Assembly: GCA_963580285.1 (NCBI GenBank)
Contig: OY757010.1
Location: 64,626,406 to 64,690,405 of the forward strand
Reading direction: 5' to 3'
DNA length: 64,000 nt
From: Lucinisca nassula
Lineage: Eukaryota > Mollusca > Bivalvia > Lucinida > Lucinidae
In this document: piece by piece, positions 1 through 11,253 of the stretch
How the letters are laid out: each line of letters begins with the position of its first letter
How positions within the stretch are numbered: position 1 is the stretch's first letter
Program-made: the position numbers and the translations under genes
Notes under the pieces: model-generated
What the model was told of the DNA's origin: nothing
The model's input: the letters and a program-made list of their open reading frames with translations, nothing else
Databases searched by the model: none

Positions 1-820
1 ATTTGACCTACTGACCTACTTTTCAACCGGACATGACCCATATTCAAACTTGACCGAGATATTGTCATGATGATCATTCTGAGCAAGTTTGATTATGATT
101 GGACCAAAATTGTGGCCCCTAGGGTGTTCACAAGGTTTTTATATGATTTGACCCGCTGACCTACTTTTTAACCCGATATGACCCATATTCGAACTGGACT
201 GAAATATTGTCACAATGGTCATTCTGAGCAAGTTTCATGATAATTGGACCAAAACAGTGGCCTTCAGAGTGTTCACAAGGTTTTTCTATGATTTGACCTA
301 CTGACCTACTTTTTGACCGGACATGACCCATATTCGAACTTGACCAAGATATTGTCATGATGATCATTCTGAGCAAGTTTGATTATGATTGGACCAAAAT
401 TGTGGCCTCTAGGGTGTTCACAAGGTTTTTCTATGATTTGACCCGCTGACCTACTTTTTAAGCCGACATGATCCATATTCAAACTTCACTAAAATATTGT
501 CACAATGATCATTCTGAGCAAGTTTGATGATGATTGGACCAAAATTGTGGCCTCTTGAGTGTTCACAAGGTTTTTCTATGATTTGACCTACTGACCTACT
601 TTTTTACCCGACATGACCCAAATTCGAACTTGACCGAGATATTGTCATGATTATCATTCTGAGCAAGTTTGATGATAATTGGACCAAAACTGTGGCCTCT
701 AGTGTGTTCACAAGAAAAAGTTTACGCACGACGGACGACGGACGACGGACGACGCACGACGACGCCGGACATCTTACTGTCACAAAAGCTCACCATGACC
801 TTCGGTCAGGTGAGCTAAAA
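1..820 (+). mobile_element. Pearl-like element, 3' part (family A)
   Basis: Five imperfect tandem units of about 146 bp (each with CTGACCTACTTTTT and GAGCAAGTTTGA) run in from the left edge. They are followed by a GACG-rich microsatellite (about 728-765) and a terminal hairpin at 787-816 (AGCTCACC...GGTGAGCT). The 5' head is outside the window. The same core family recurs at 44625-49264. The layout resembles mollusc pearl elements and HINEs (non-autonomous Helentrons); the class is inferred from structure only. Confidence 0.65.
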
Positions 821-905
821 ATATCACAATATTTCATCATAAAATTTTCATTTTCTAGGCGATAAGGGTGACAATGTATTTGTATCGGCGTGTTTGCATA
901 ATGAA
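821..905 (+). mobile_element. P1 palindromic MITE, right half
   Basis: Matches the right half of P1 copies elsewhere (16293-16568, 39570-39842), ending in GGCGTGTTTGCATAATG. It abuts the pearl-like tail, so the pearl-like element probably inserted into a P1 copy whose other half lies left of the window. Confidence 0.6.
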
Positions 906-1285
906 TTAAATGGAGGGACACTAATGAGACAGCCACTACTGACAGTGCTTGTGTATTTGTTACATTTGTTGTTGTGTGTTTGGTATATTTCTTTGCATAG
1001 TACCTGGTTGATTGGGATCATGTGTTCTCATTCTGGCATGTTTATTCAGCCCTTTGAAAAACAGAATGAAATCCGATAGGTCACTGCAAAACTGCATCAC
1101 GACGAATATTTTAAAATTTGATTCTTCAAATGGAGGGAACATTGGGAGAATTTACAGAAAGTCTGTCACATGGTGGGAGAATATACTTAGCAAAATTGTC
1201 TTTATTTCTCCAAAAGATGAAAAACTGTAAATAAATCCAGGAATGTATGGTAAAAATTATCAATGAGAACAATATCATTATTAAT
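906..1285. other. Unassigned intergenic/intronic stretch
   Basis: No exon, RNA gene or repeat shared with the rest of the window is visible. The short open frames here resemble nothing known. Confidence 0.4.
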
Positions 1286-2908
1286 GACAAGAGGGCCCAG
1301 AGGGCCCTGATTCGCTCACCTGAATGTCACTGTCTCTAGTACATTCTATTTTTAGCTCTGGTGGCCATCTTGTTGATCAGAGTGGAACGATCTTAGCTAT
1401 TTTGGTAGGGTGTCAACTAGGCAACATTCCTTTGAAGTTTGAATCAAATTGACCCAAGGGTTTAGGAAGAGTTCGCATTTAGGAAAACTCTTTTAGGAAG
1501 CAAATTTACAATGTTTTTCTATTTTTAGCTCTGGTGGCCATATTGTTCATCGGAGCAAGACCATTTTAGCTATTTTGGTAGAGAGTCATCTAAGCAACAT
1601 TCCTATGAAGTTTGAATGTAATTGGCCCAAGGGTACAGGAGGAGTTGTCGTTTGAAGATTTTTTCTATTTTAAGCCCTGGTGGCCATCTTGTTTATCAGA
1701 GTTGAATGATTTTAACTATTTTGGTAGGGAGTCACCTGGGCAACATTCCTGTGAAGTTTGAAGCCAATTTACAATGTTTTTCTATTTTTAGCTCTGGTGG
1801 CCATTTTGTTCATTGGAGCGGGATCATTTTAGCTAATATGGTATAGGGTCAACGACATAATATTCCTGTGAATAAAAATCAAAAATGAGTTCCTTTAAGA
1901 GCAATGAAAACATCCATAAGAAAGAAGATGGGTCATACTACGTAGTTTCAGCTAATAAAGCCTCATCAGTGACCCTGTAATGATCCACTTTCATGTGAAG
2001 TTTGATTCAAATTGGCCCAAGGGGTAAGGAGGAATTGTTGTTTGAAGAATTTTTCTATTTTTAGCTCTGGCGGCCATCTTGTTAGTCAGAGCGGAACAAT
2101 TTTAGCTATTTTGGTAGGGAGTCAACCACATAATAGTCCTGTGAAGTTTGAATCATATTGACCCAAGGGGTAAGGAGGAGTTGTCGTTTGAAGATTTTTT
2201 TCTATTTTTAGCTCTGGCGGCTATCGTGTTCGCCGCATTGAACGATTTTAGCTATTTTGGTAGGGAGTCACCTAACTAACATTCCTGTGAAGTTTGAATC
2301 AAATTGGCCCAAGGGTTGAGGAGGAGTTCGCGTTTTGACATAAATTTACAAAGTTTTTCTGTTTTTAGCTATGGCGGCCAATTTGCTCATCAGAGCAAAA
2401 TCGTTTAGCCATTTTGGTAGTGGGTCATCTAAGCAACATTCCTATGAAGTTTGAATGAAATTGGCCCAAGGGTAAAGGAGGAGTAGTCGTTTGAAGATTT
2501 TTTCTATTTTTACCTCTGGCGGCCATCTTGTTAGTCAGAGCGGAATGATTTTATCTATTTCTTTAGGGAATCACCTACATAACATTCCTGTGAAGTTTGA
2601 ATCAAATTGGCCCAAGGGTTAAGGAGGAGTTCGTGTTTGAAGCAAATTTACGATGTTTTTCTATTTTTAGCTATGGCGGCCATTTTGCTCGTCAGAGAAG
2701 AATCTTTTCAGCTATTTTGGTAGATGGTCACCTAAGCAACATTCCTATGAAGTTTGAATAAAATTGTCTTAAGGGTACAGGAGGAATTGTTGTTTATAGA
2801 TTTTTTTCTATTTTTAGCTCTGGCGGCCATCTTGTTTGTCAGAGCACAACGATTTTAGCTATTTTTGTAGGGAGTCATTTGGGCAACTTCGTGCTCAGGT
2901 GAGCTAAA
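1286..2908 (+). mobile_element. Pearl-like element (family B)
   Basis: The head GACAAGAGGGCCCAGAGGGC forms a small hairpin and is followed by GCTCACCTGA (1314-1323), whose reverse complement TCAGGTGAGC closes the element at 2895-2904. The core is about ten diverged units of roughly 150 bp, each with TTTTTAGCTCTGGYGGCCAT and AACATTCCTGTGAAGTTTGA. No microsatellite remains near the tail, so the 3' part is probably shortened. A relic of the same core lies at 59560-59830. Confidence 0.65.
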
Positions 2909-3103
2909 AACCAACTAAGTGCTGCACATTTTTACCATTTTCTTGTTTTTGAAGCTTATACCTTCTATTAGTAGTATAGACATACAGCATGTAGCAAGAA
3001 AAACTGTCATGGCCCTTAGGTAAGATACAAACTACAAAGACTAGTTAAAGACTTGAAATTTAAAAAAAAGAAACTAGAGGACAAAGAATATAAAGTTGCT
3101 GAT

Positions 3104-3352
3104 CAGGGCCCTGTGGTTCAAAACTAACAAATGTCATTACTTGATGAATCATTCAAATTTTGATCATTTAATATGGCAAATATATTAATGTTTTTGCTGA
3201 AAAAATGTGAGCAGCTTTTGCATTTGCAAAAGCTGCTCACATTTATACAGCAAAAATACCAAAATTTTAGATATTGTACTTTCTAGAACAGTTAACAATA
3301 TGATCACTAACAAGCTCGTTAAGCTGACAAGGCTTTGAACAACTGGTCCCTG
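3104..3352. mobile_element. K-family MITE
   Basis: A perfect 19-bp inverted repeat (AAATGTGAGCAGCTTTTGC at 3203-3221, complement at 3226-3244) sits in the centre. The outer ends GGTTCAAAACTAAC and GCTTTGAACAACTGGTCCC are complementary. Copies at 43466-43710 and 49872-50102 define the same ends. Confidence 0.7.
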
Positions 3353-3509
3353 GTTGCTAGATGCACAGGCTGATCTGCACCATTGTTCACAAATGGCAAA
3401 AAAACATGTTTTCTGATGTTATGGCTCGTACAGCTTGTATGGAATGAGACAATGACAGAGAATCTACTTCTAACCATCTTTCTTGTTAACCCATAAAATG
3501 CCCATCACA

Positions 3510-3700
3510 ATACACTACAACCTCTTGACAACAGTGTTCCTTATAACACGATTTTGGATATAACAGTGTTTCAAGATGGATCCCAAAAATGTATAGAATA
3601 ATCAGAAAAATGACCATAAATGGTCATTTTTCTATATAATCTTCACATTTTTGTTTGGATATAACACAGCTGTTTAACTAACATGGTTTCTGAATGTTGC
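3510..3700. mobile_element. Tigger-like palindromic MITE, degenerate
   Basis: Starts with ACTACAACCTCTTGACAAC and has a central palindrome AAAAATGACCATAAATGGTC at about 3605-3632. It is homologous to the well-preserved TA-flanked copy at 38630-38881. The right terminus is not clear. Confidence 0.5.
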
Positions 3701-3970
3701 AAACATTATTGATTCAGATCAGGATCTGGAGCAGTCTGATCAGGGTCAACACTATTTGCCTGTATGCAAAAATACTTGTATAAGGTTTGCAGGAAGATTC
3801 AGCAGACAACATAAACAGACAACATTTTCAGATGCATTTGTTTCTTGGCATTTTAAGGGTGAACCCATTTCAAATAAATATATAGCTCTTGCTACCATAA
3901 TTACACTAGAAGCAATTTGATCAGGGTCTACATATTTTAGGGAATGGGAGAGAAACAAAACCTGGTATAC

Positions 3971-4140
3971 CTGCATCACCATACACTTCAAAACTTTTCC
4001 TCTGTGGAAACACATAGAAGAAAATCCCTTTAGCCCAGTATGACCTACAGCCTCCTTTGTTGATACGTGCAGCAACCATAATACCAGACGTTCCATTCAC
4101 TGGTGAAACCTGAGCATCAAATTCCAAATAGATATCTGAC
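3971..4140 (-). CDS. GALC: Galactocerebrosidase, internal exon 11 of 11 seen (lectin domain)
   Basis: Lysosomal galactocerebrosidase (GH59) releases galactose from galactosylceramide. This 170-bp exon encodes SDIYLEFDAQVSPVNG, then GIMVAARINKGG, then AKGIFFYVFP. It matches the C-terminal lectin-domain segment of vertebrate GALC ([21 protein letters not shown] and ARGIFFWIF). The acceptor is TTTCAG just above 4140 and the donor is CAG|GTATAC at 3970. Its first base completes a Trp codon split with the upstream exon at 18396. One base is left over at the 3' end, so at least one more exon must follow; none was found at 1-3970, so the C-terminus probably lies left of the window. Homology is by recall of the family, not a search. 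Confidence 0.9.
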
Positions 4141-4192
4141 CTGAAATCAAGACAGTGCACCATGAATGTTTTGCTCAAATCTTGTACATTAC

Positions 4193-4329
4193 GATGACAC
4201 CCCCGTGCATTATAGTGCATTTTTTCACATCTTCAAAATGGCTATTTTTCTGATGAAGATCTGTGACATTTTTTCTTATTTTTACTGCAAACATAGGTTG
4301 TGAGTACTCATTAGAACTGCCTCAGTTCC
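4193..4329. mobile_element. Palindromic MITE, left half (host of the 5.1-kb nest)
   Basis: Contains CATAGGTTGTGAGTACTCAT and then AGAACTGCCTCAG, the left arm of the P1/P2 palindrome. Its partner arm resumes at 9434 with ATGAGTGTCCACAATCTATG. The two halves are separated by a pearl-like element whose first base follows GTTCC. Confidence 0.65.
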
Positions 4330-4606
4330 AACTAGACTATCAAGTGAGCATATGCTCACTAATACCCCCGGCCAAAGCCATCGGTAACTTTCTGGCAATT
4401 CAAAGCCATCAAGTTTGACAAAAACCTATTATGAACACAGAATTAATCTTGCAAAAGTAAGGAGAATACCATTACATCTAAATAACTCACCTGATAACTA
4501 ATGAGATCTTGAACAGATGTTTGAAATGTCAGTATCACAAGTTGTCTGTTTAGTCTTTTTAGAACAAAGGCTATTTCTCTTCCAATTGTCTGATTCAGTA
4601 ATAACT

Positions 4607-4780
4607 CCTGAAAATTATTGGAGCTAGAGCCTTGAAAGTTGGTGAATAGATTGGTGGTGATGAGTAGATGAACTGATTAACTTTTGACAACATTCCGAAA
4701 AATACTTTGTGAGTTATGGCCCTTTGTCATTTTGGTAATTTGTGCCATTGATCTGTATGGTAAAAGTGATGCATAGCATG
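4607..4780 (-). repeat. Inverted copy of part of the ~330-bp unit
   Basis: This stretch is the reverse complement of about 4943-5112 (GGCCCTTTGTCATTTTGG against CCAAAATGACAAAGGGCC). It gives a large foldback with a ~165-bp spacer at the start of the array. Confidence 0.8.
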
Positions 4781-4857
4781 AGATATCTTGCTGACAAAAT
4801 TTTATAAAAAAAAAATTCTTAGAGCAATAACTCTTGAAAGGGGCATAATCCTGACGA

Positions 4858-6411
4858 GAAAAAAAAAATACGCGTCAGCTAATTTTCCATGAGGAATCCA
4901 TATATGAAATTTCAAAACCCTAGCATACACGGTTCTAAAGTTATGCTATGCATCACTTTTACCATACAGATCAATGGCACAAATTACCAAAATGACAAAG
5001 GGCCATAACTCACAAAGTATTTTTCGGAATGTTGTCAAAAGTTAATCAGTTCATCTACTCATCACCACCAATCTATTCACCAACTTTCAAGGCTCTAGCT
5101 CCAATAATTTTCGAGATATCTTGCTGACAAGATTTTATTAAAAAAATTTCAAAGGGCAATAACTCTTGAAAGGGGCATAATCCGGAGGAGAAAAAAAATA
5201 TGCGTCAGCTAATTTTCCATGAGGAATCCATATATGAAATTTCAAAACCCTAGCATACACGGTTCTAAAATTATGCTATGCATCACTTTTACCATACAGA
5301 TCAATGGCACAAATTACCAAAATGACAAAGGGCCATAACTCACAAAGTATTTTTCGTAATATTGTCAAAAGTTAATCAGTTCATCTACTCATCACCACCA
5401 ATCTATTCACCAACTTTCAAGGCTCTAGCTCCAATAGTTTTTGAGATATCTTGCTGACAAGATTTTATTAAAAAAATTTCAAAGGGCAATAACTCTTGAA
5501 AGGAGCATAATCCGGACGAGAAAAAAAATACGTGTCGGCTAATTTTCCATGAGTTATGCTATGCATCACTTTTACCATACAGATCAATGGCACAAATTAC
5601 CAAAATGACAAAGGGCCATAACTCACAAAGTATTTTTCGGAATGTTGTCAAAAGTTAATCAGTTCATCTACTCATCACCACCAATCTATTCACCAACTTT
5701 CAAGGCTCTAGCTCCAATAATTTTCGAGATATCTTGCTGACAAGATTTTATTAAAAAAATTTCAAAGGGCAATAACTCTTGAAAGGGGCATAATCCGGAG
5801 GAGAAAAAAAATACGCGTCAGCTAATTTTCCATGAGGAATCCATGTATGAAATTTCAAAACCCTAGCATACACGGTTCTAAAATTATGCTATGCATCACT
5901 TTTACCATACAGATCAATGGCACAAATTACCAAAATGACAAAGGGCCATAACTCACAAAGTATTTTTCGTAATATTGTCAAAAGTTAATCAGTTCATCTA
6001 CTCATCACCACCAATCTATTCACCAACTTTCAAGGCTCTAGCTCCAATAGTTTTTGAGATATCTTGCTGACAAGATTTTATTAAAAAAATTTCAAAGGGC
6101 AATAACTCTTGAAAGGAGCATAATCCGGACGAGAAAAAAAATACGTGTCCGCTAATTTTCCATGAGGAATCCATATATGAAATTTCAAAACCCTAGCATA
6201 CACGGTTCTAAAGTTATGCTATGCATCACTTTTACCATACAGTACAATGGCACAAATTACCAAAATGACAAAGGGCCATAACTCACAAAGTATTTTTCGG
6301 AATGTTGTCAAAAGTTAATCAGTTCATCTACTCATCACCACCAATCTATTCACCAACTTTCAAGGCTCTAGCTCCAATAGTTTTTGAGATATCTTGCTGA
6401 CAAAATTTTAT
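4858..6411 (+). repeat. ~330-bp tandem array with dimeric higher-order pattern
   Basis: Unit starts (GAAAAAAAATACGCGTCAGC and variants) lie at about 4858, 5189, 5518, 5803 and 6131. Diagnostic differences alternate: units 1, 3 and 5 carry CGGAATGTTG, units 2 and 4 carry CGTAATATTG with AAATTATGC. Unit 3 lacks about 45 bp. The order is A-B-A'-B-A''. Confidence 0.8.
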
Positions 6412-8832
6412 AACAAGAGGCCCATGGGCCACTATGCTCACCAGAGCTCAGGTGGGCACTGCCCATCCTGCCCAATGGCAGCCATGTATTTTAACATGAT
6501 ATCATTTTAATCCACCAAATGAACCCCCATGTCCAAATGAGCACCCATGTGGACTCAGCATCTGAAAAGTTAGGCCTTTTATGAAGTAGAGGGGGTGGGG
6601 CATGGACCCAATGGAGCCCTGGTTGGTATCACTAAATGCGTCTTATCATAAGAAACAAAATTATATATGGTTTAGCAGTGGGGATCTGTAAGGCCTCTTT
6701 AACAGTTGAGGGGTTGGGGCATGCCCTGTTGATCCCAGGAAAGCCCAAACTGTTGTCCCTAAATGTGTCTTATCATAAGGACCAAGTATATATATGGTTC
6801 AGTGCTGGGAATCTGACCGGTTTCAGGGATTTGAGGCCCTTTTATGAAATAGGAATGGCCCCTGCGGACCCCGCTACAGTAGGTGTGCTAATAATAAGGA
6901 AAAAGAACATATATGATTATGGGGTGGGGATTTGAATGGTTTCTGAAATATAAAGCCTTTTATGAAATGGAAGGGCGGGGCACATTGCCTCAGCACAAAG
7001 AGACCTCCAGGTTGGTGTGATTGAACGAGTCTTATCATAAGGAACAAGTTTATGGTTTAGGGGTGGGGATCTGAACTATTTCTGATATATATGGCTTTTA
7101 ATGAAGTAAAGCGGTGTGGCATGGCCTGGGCGTGCCCCGGGGACTCCCAAGCTGGTGTCACTGAATGCGTCTTATCATAAGAAAGATGAATATATATGGT
7201 TTAGGGTGGGGCTAAGAACATTCTCTGAGATATAAGGCCTTATGTGAAGTGGAGGGGTGGGGCAAGGCCCAGGGAGACTCCCAGGTTGGTGTCAATGAAT
7301 GTGTCTTATCATAAGGAACAAGACTATATATGGTTAAGGGGTGGCCATCTGTAGGGTTTCCGAGATATTGTGATATTATGAAATGGAGGGGGTGGGGCAT
7401 GGCCCCAGCATATCCCTGGGAACCCCCAGGTTGGTGTTACTGAATGCGTCTTATCATAATGAACAAGAATATATATGGTTTAGGGGTGGGGATCTGAACA
7501 GTTTCTGAAATATATGGCCTTTTTTGAAGTGGAGGGGTGGGGCAAGGCCCCAGCGCGTCTTTGAGGATCCCCAGGTTGGTGTCAATGAATGTGTCTTATC
7601 ATAAGAAGCAAGCATATATATGGTTTATGGGCGGGGATCTGTAAGGTTTCCGAGATATTGGGCCTTTTATCAAATGGAGGGGGTGGGGCATGGCCCCGGT
7701 GCATCCAGGGGACTCCCAGGTTGATGTCACTGAATGGGTCTTATCAAAAGGAACAAGAATATATATGGTTTAGGGGTGGGAATCTGAATGGTTTCCGAGA
7801 TATTGGGCCTTTTATAAAGTTGAGGGGGTGGGGCCTGACCTGTGCGCATTCCTGACGACCCCCAGGTTGGTGTTACTGAATGCGTCTTATCAATAGGAAC
7901 AAGAATATATATGGTTTAGGGGTGGGGATCTGAACAGTTTCTGAGATATATGGCTTTTTGTGAAGTAGAGGGGTGGGGCAAGGCCCCAGCGCATCTCTGA
8001 GGACCCCCAGGTTGGTGTCAATGAATGTGTCTTATCATAAGAAGCACGCATATATATGGTTTAGGGGCGGGGATCTGTAAGGTTTACGAGATATTTGGCC
8101 TTTTATGAAATGGAGGGGGTGGGGCATGGCCCCGGCGCATCCAGGGGACTCCCAGGTTGATGTCACCGAATGGGTCTTATCATAAGGAACAAGAATATAT
8201 ATGGTTTAGGGGTGGGGATCTGAATGGTTTCCGAGATATTGGGCCTTTTATTAAGTGGAGGGGGTGGGGCATGACCTCGGCGCATCCCTGAGGACCCCAA
8301 GGTTGGTGTTACTAAATGCGTCTTATCAATAGGAACAAGAATATATATGGTTTAGGGGTCGGGATCTGAATGGTTTCTGAGATATATGGCTTTTTATGAA
8401 GTGGAGGGGGTGGGGCATGGCCCCGGCACAACCTGGGGGACCCTCAGGTTGGCATAAAAGCATATGGCTGAAAGAATTTTACTCAAGAAACATTTCTATA
8501 AAAGTTTTGTCCAAATATCTGCAATGACTTGGCAGTAAATGCCATTTTTCAATTTTCCCCATTATAAGTCTATGGAAACTCTAAGTTGCCATAGCAACCA
8601 AACTAATGGGCCGATTTTCATAAAAAACACAAACTTTCAATCCCCCTGCCCAAGGATGCTACAGATAAAATTTGGGCTGAATCGGTCCAGTGGCTTCAGA
8701 GAAGAAGATGTTTGAAAGTGTTGACGTCAGACGACGACGACAACGACAACGACGACAACGACGACGACGACGACGCCGGACAACTGCCTATCCTATAAGC
8801 TCCCCCGGAGCCTTCGGCTCTGGTGAGCTAAA
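6412..8832 (+). mobile_element. Pearl-like element (family D), complete
   Basis: The head AACAAGAGGCCCATGGGCC is followed by GCTCACCAGAGC (6436-6447). Its exact reverse complement GCTCTGGTGAGC is at 8817-8828, in the tail hairpin 8798-8829. The core has about thirteen units of ~145 bp (TCTTATCATAAGGAACAAG, ATATATGGTTTAGGGGTGGG, GGGGTGGGGCATGGCC). A GACGAC/AACGAC microsatellite (about 8729-8775) precedes the tail. It is nested in the family C/E element. A related core occurs inverted at 55240-56860. Confidence 0.75.
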
Positions 8833-9330
8833 AAAAATATAACAAAGGGGAATAACTCTAAAGAACCTGGCCCCACAGCCCCAATTTTCTTTCCCACAAT
8901 ACAACTAGTTATGCATGTTGTTTGTACCAAATTTCAAGTTTCTAGGTACAGTAGTTCCTGAGAAATCTTTGACACAAAATTTAAGGTAACTCACAAAATA
9001 AACATCTCAGTAGCAAATATAACAAAGGGGAATAACTCTAAAGAACCTGGCCCCACAGCCCCAATTTTCTTTCCCACAATACAACTAGTTATGCATGTTG
9101 CTTGTACCAAATTTCAAGTTTCTAGGTACAGTAGATCTTGAGAAATCTTTGACACAAAATTTAAGGTAAGTCACAAAATGCACATCTCAGTAGCAAATAT
9201 AACAAAGGGGAATAACTCTAAAGAACCTGGCCCCACAGCCCCAATTTTCTTTCCCACAATACAACTAGTTATGCATGTTGTTTGTACCAAATTTCAAGTT
9301 TCTAGGTATAGTAGTTCCTGAGAAATCTTT
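8833..9330 (+). repeat. ~181-bp tandem repeat, 2.7 copies
   Basis: AATATAACAAAGGGGAATAA recurs at about 8836, 9017 and 9197, so the unit is about 181 bp and the copies are nearly identical. It forms the 3' core of the interrupted pearl-like element ending at 9433. Confidence 0.85.
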
Positions 9331-9433
9331 GACACAAAAAAAAGTTTACACACACACACACAGAAAGTTTACACACACACAGAAAAGACGAAAACTATAT
9401 ACCCCCATGGCATACTCCGTATGCCGGGGGTAT

Positions 9434-9559
9434 AATGAGTGTCCACAATCTATGTTTTGAGCAGAAATAAGAAAAATATCGCAAATTTTCATCTTAAAAT
9501 TTTTGTTTTTTTAGCAGTACGATTTACACTGTATTTGTATAGGCATGTTTTCGTAATGG
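9434..9559. mobile_element. Palindromic MITE, right half
   Basis: ATGAGTGTCCACAATCTATG through AGCAGAAATAAGAAAAATAT to TATAGGCATGTTTTCGTAAT matches the right half of P1 copies. It is the continuation of the half at 4193-4329 across the nested insertion. Confidence 0.65.
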
Positions 9560-9686
9560 TGGCATTTACCTTTGGAATGATATATAGAATAATCTTTCTA
9601 TGCTTCCAAGCAGACAATGTTTTCATGCTAAGCATGTTCTTGTCCTATATATTTGCTTTCAATACTGACTGTGGGATCTCATATGG

Positions 9687-10278
9687 AACAAGATGTCAGT
9701 AAGCAGGGCTTACTAAATACCTCCCACAGCAGTACAATTCAGAACCTCAAGATATTGGGAGAAAACAGTTTTCTGAGGTCATTCAAAGGTCATAACTGCT
9801 GAAAATTGATGCAAAAAGCCATGTAATAGTCCCAAGCTATATCTTGCCACGGAAATTCACATACCAAATTTGATCAAAATCCATCATTTCTTTCTCAAGG
9901 TATTGAGCAGAAACAAAATTTTGACATCATTCAAGGGCCATAACTCTGCTGAAAATCGACAGAAAATACCATATAACAATCCCAAACTATATCTTGTCAA
10001 CATTAATTCACATACCAAATGTGATCAAAATCCATCAATTCATTCTCAGGATATTGAGGGAAACAAATGTTTGCCCTCATTCAAAATTAATCATATGTTT
10101 CTTAAGATATTGAGCGGAAACGACTTTCTGGTGTCAGGCAAGGGCTATAACTCTGTTGAAAATTGATGCAAAAAGCTGTGTAACAATTCTAAACTAGAGG
10201 TTGTCAATATCAATTCATATGCGAAATTTGATCAAAATGATTTAAATCCATCAATTTGTTTTCAAGCTATTGAGCAGC

Positions 10279-10337
<59 letters not shown>

Positions 10338-10449
10338 ATGGATGGATGGATGGATGGATGGACAGACAATGCAAAACAATATAACCCCTCACACCATACT
10401 TAGTATGTGGGGGGTATCTTCCCATTCTCAGTGTGTGGGTGTATAATAA
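9687..10449 (+). mobile_element. Small pearl-like element with GGAT microsatellite
   Basis: Head AACAAGA (9687), hairpin AGTAAGCAGGGCTTACT (9698-9714), then ATACCTCCCAC (9717-9727). The tail has GTGGGGGGTAT (10407-10417), complementary to the head with one mismatch. The core is three diverged units containing CATAACTCTGCTGAAAATYG and ATTCACATACCAAAT. A (GGAT)n microsatellite spans about 10277-10365. The right end may be 10417 or the second GTATAATAAT at 10449. Confidence 0.6.
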
Positions 10450-10714
10450 TTGAGGCAGATTGTTTACCCTTATCTGCTGCAAGGACAGCAAGCCTTGTCC
10501 AACTGTAAACCAATATCAGTTTTGGATGTCCCCATGTGGAAAGATACACAACCCCTTTACTTTACCACGGACATCTGAAGTTTCATGTGAAATAAATACA
10601 TAATTATAAAAATTGCTAAAATCTCAAATATTCAAGGAGCTCACGCGGCTATGTAAGCTCCTTGAATAGTGATATCAGCTGTTTTTCAAGGTCTGTAATT
10701 GTTTCAAACAAAAC
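10450..10714. other. Unassigned, with a short foldback
   Basis: Only a short inverted repeat is visible (TTCAAGGAGCT with AGCTCCTTGAA, about 10630-10670). No coding or RNA signal is seen. Confidence 0.4.
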
Positions 10715-10898
10715 TTAACCCTTTTCCTGCTGAATAAATTAATTCAGCCACACCCATTTCTAACTTTCAACCAATCAAATTACTTAATATAATGTATTTC
10801 AATTCACAAACACAATAATAACAGTGTAGATCCTGATCAGAAGCCACCAGATCGTTTGCAAAGGTAAGGCTTATTGTGGTCAGCAGGATAACGGTTAA
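10715..10898. mobile_element. T1 MITE (TTAA-flanked)
   Basis: Bounded by TTAA at 10715-10718 and 10895-10898, with inverted ends CCTTTTCCTGCTG and CAGCAGGATAACGG. The central hairpin is eroded. TTAA flanks and CC-starting ends suggest a piggyBac-mobilised MITE (inference). Confidence 0.7.
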
Positions 10899-11253
10899 GG
10901 TACCCATGGCCTTGTGCAACAACCACTGCATACTGCTATTAAATGTATCTTATGGACTATTATTTTCACAGACTGTATGGATGGAACTCATGATACAGTA
11001 ACCTTAATATGTATGATTGTTTCATGGCTATAGTAGCTTACAGAGACTGCTTTTGGTGGACTATTTAACTTGAATGGACACATCTGAAATACCACAACCT
11101 CTTTACTACACTATTGTGCAGAAACCCTGTTAGTCAAACAACACTGCTATATTTAGGATCCTGTTGGTTTTTCTATAACCTAAGCTCTTCCAAAAAAAGT
11201 GATCTATCCTTAAAGGAAAGAATTTTTGCTCCTAAGCAGCATTTGTTTTCCCT
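10899..11253. other. Unassigned; weak Tigger-like relic
   Basis: ACCACAACCTCTTTACTACA at about 11091 resembles the end of the Tigger-like MITE at 38630. Nothing else is recognised. Confidence 0.35.

Larger units (their letters stand above)
4330..9433 (+). mobile_element. Pearl-like element (family C/E), interrupted
   Basis: The head AACTAGA (4330) is followed by a hairpin AGTGAGCATATGCTCACT (4343-4360) and ATACCCCCGGC (4362-4372). The exact reverse complement GCCGGGGGTAT is at 9423-9433, within a tail hairpin. Between them are a ~330-bp array (4858-6411), a nested second pearl-like element (6412-8832), a second array of ~181-bp units (8833-9330) and a CA-rich microsatellite. The shared ends argue that the arrays either side of the nest belong to one element. 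Confidence 0.65.

Noticed and set aside
3752..3970. Minus-strand frame continuing past GALC exon 11
   Set aside because: It reads through a consensus donor CAG|GTATAC and contains T-family hairpin sequence, so it is intron, not coding.
10267..10491. Open frame with [12 protein letters not shown] repeats
   Set aside because: Translation of a GGAT microsatellite.
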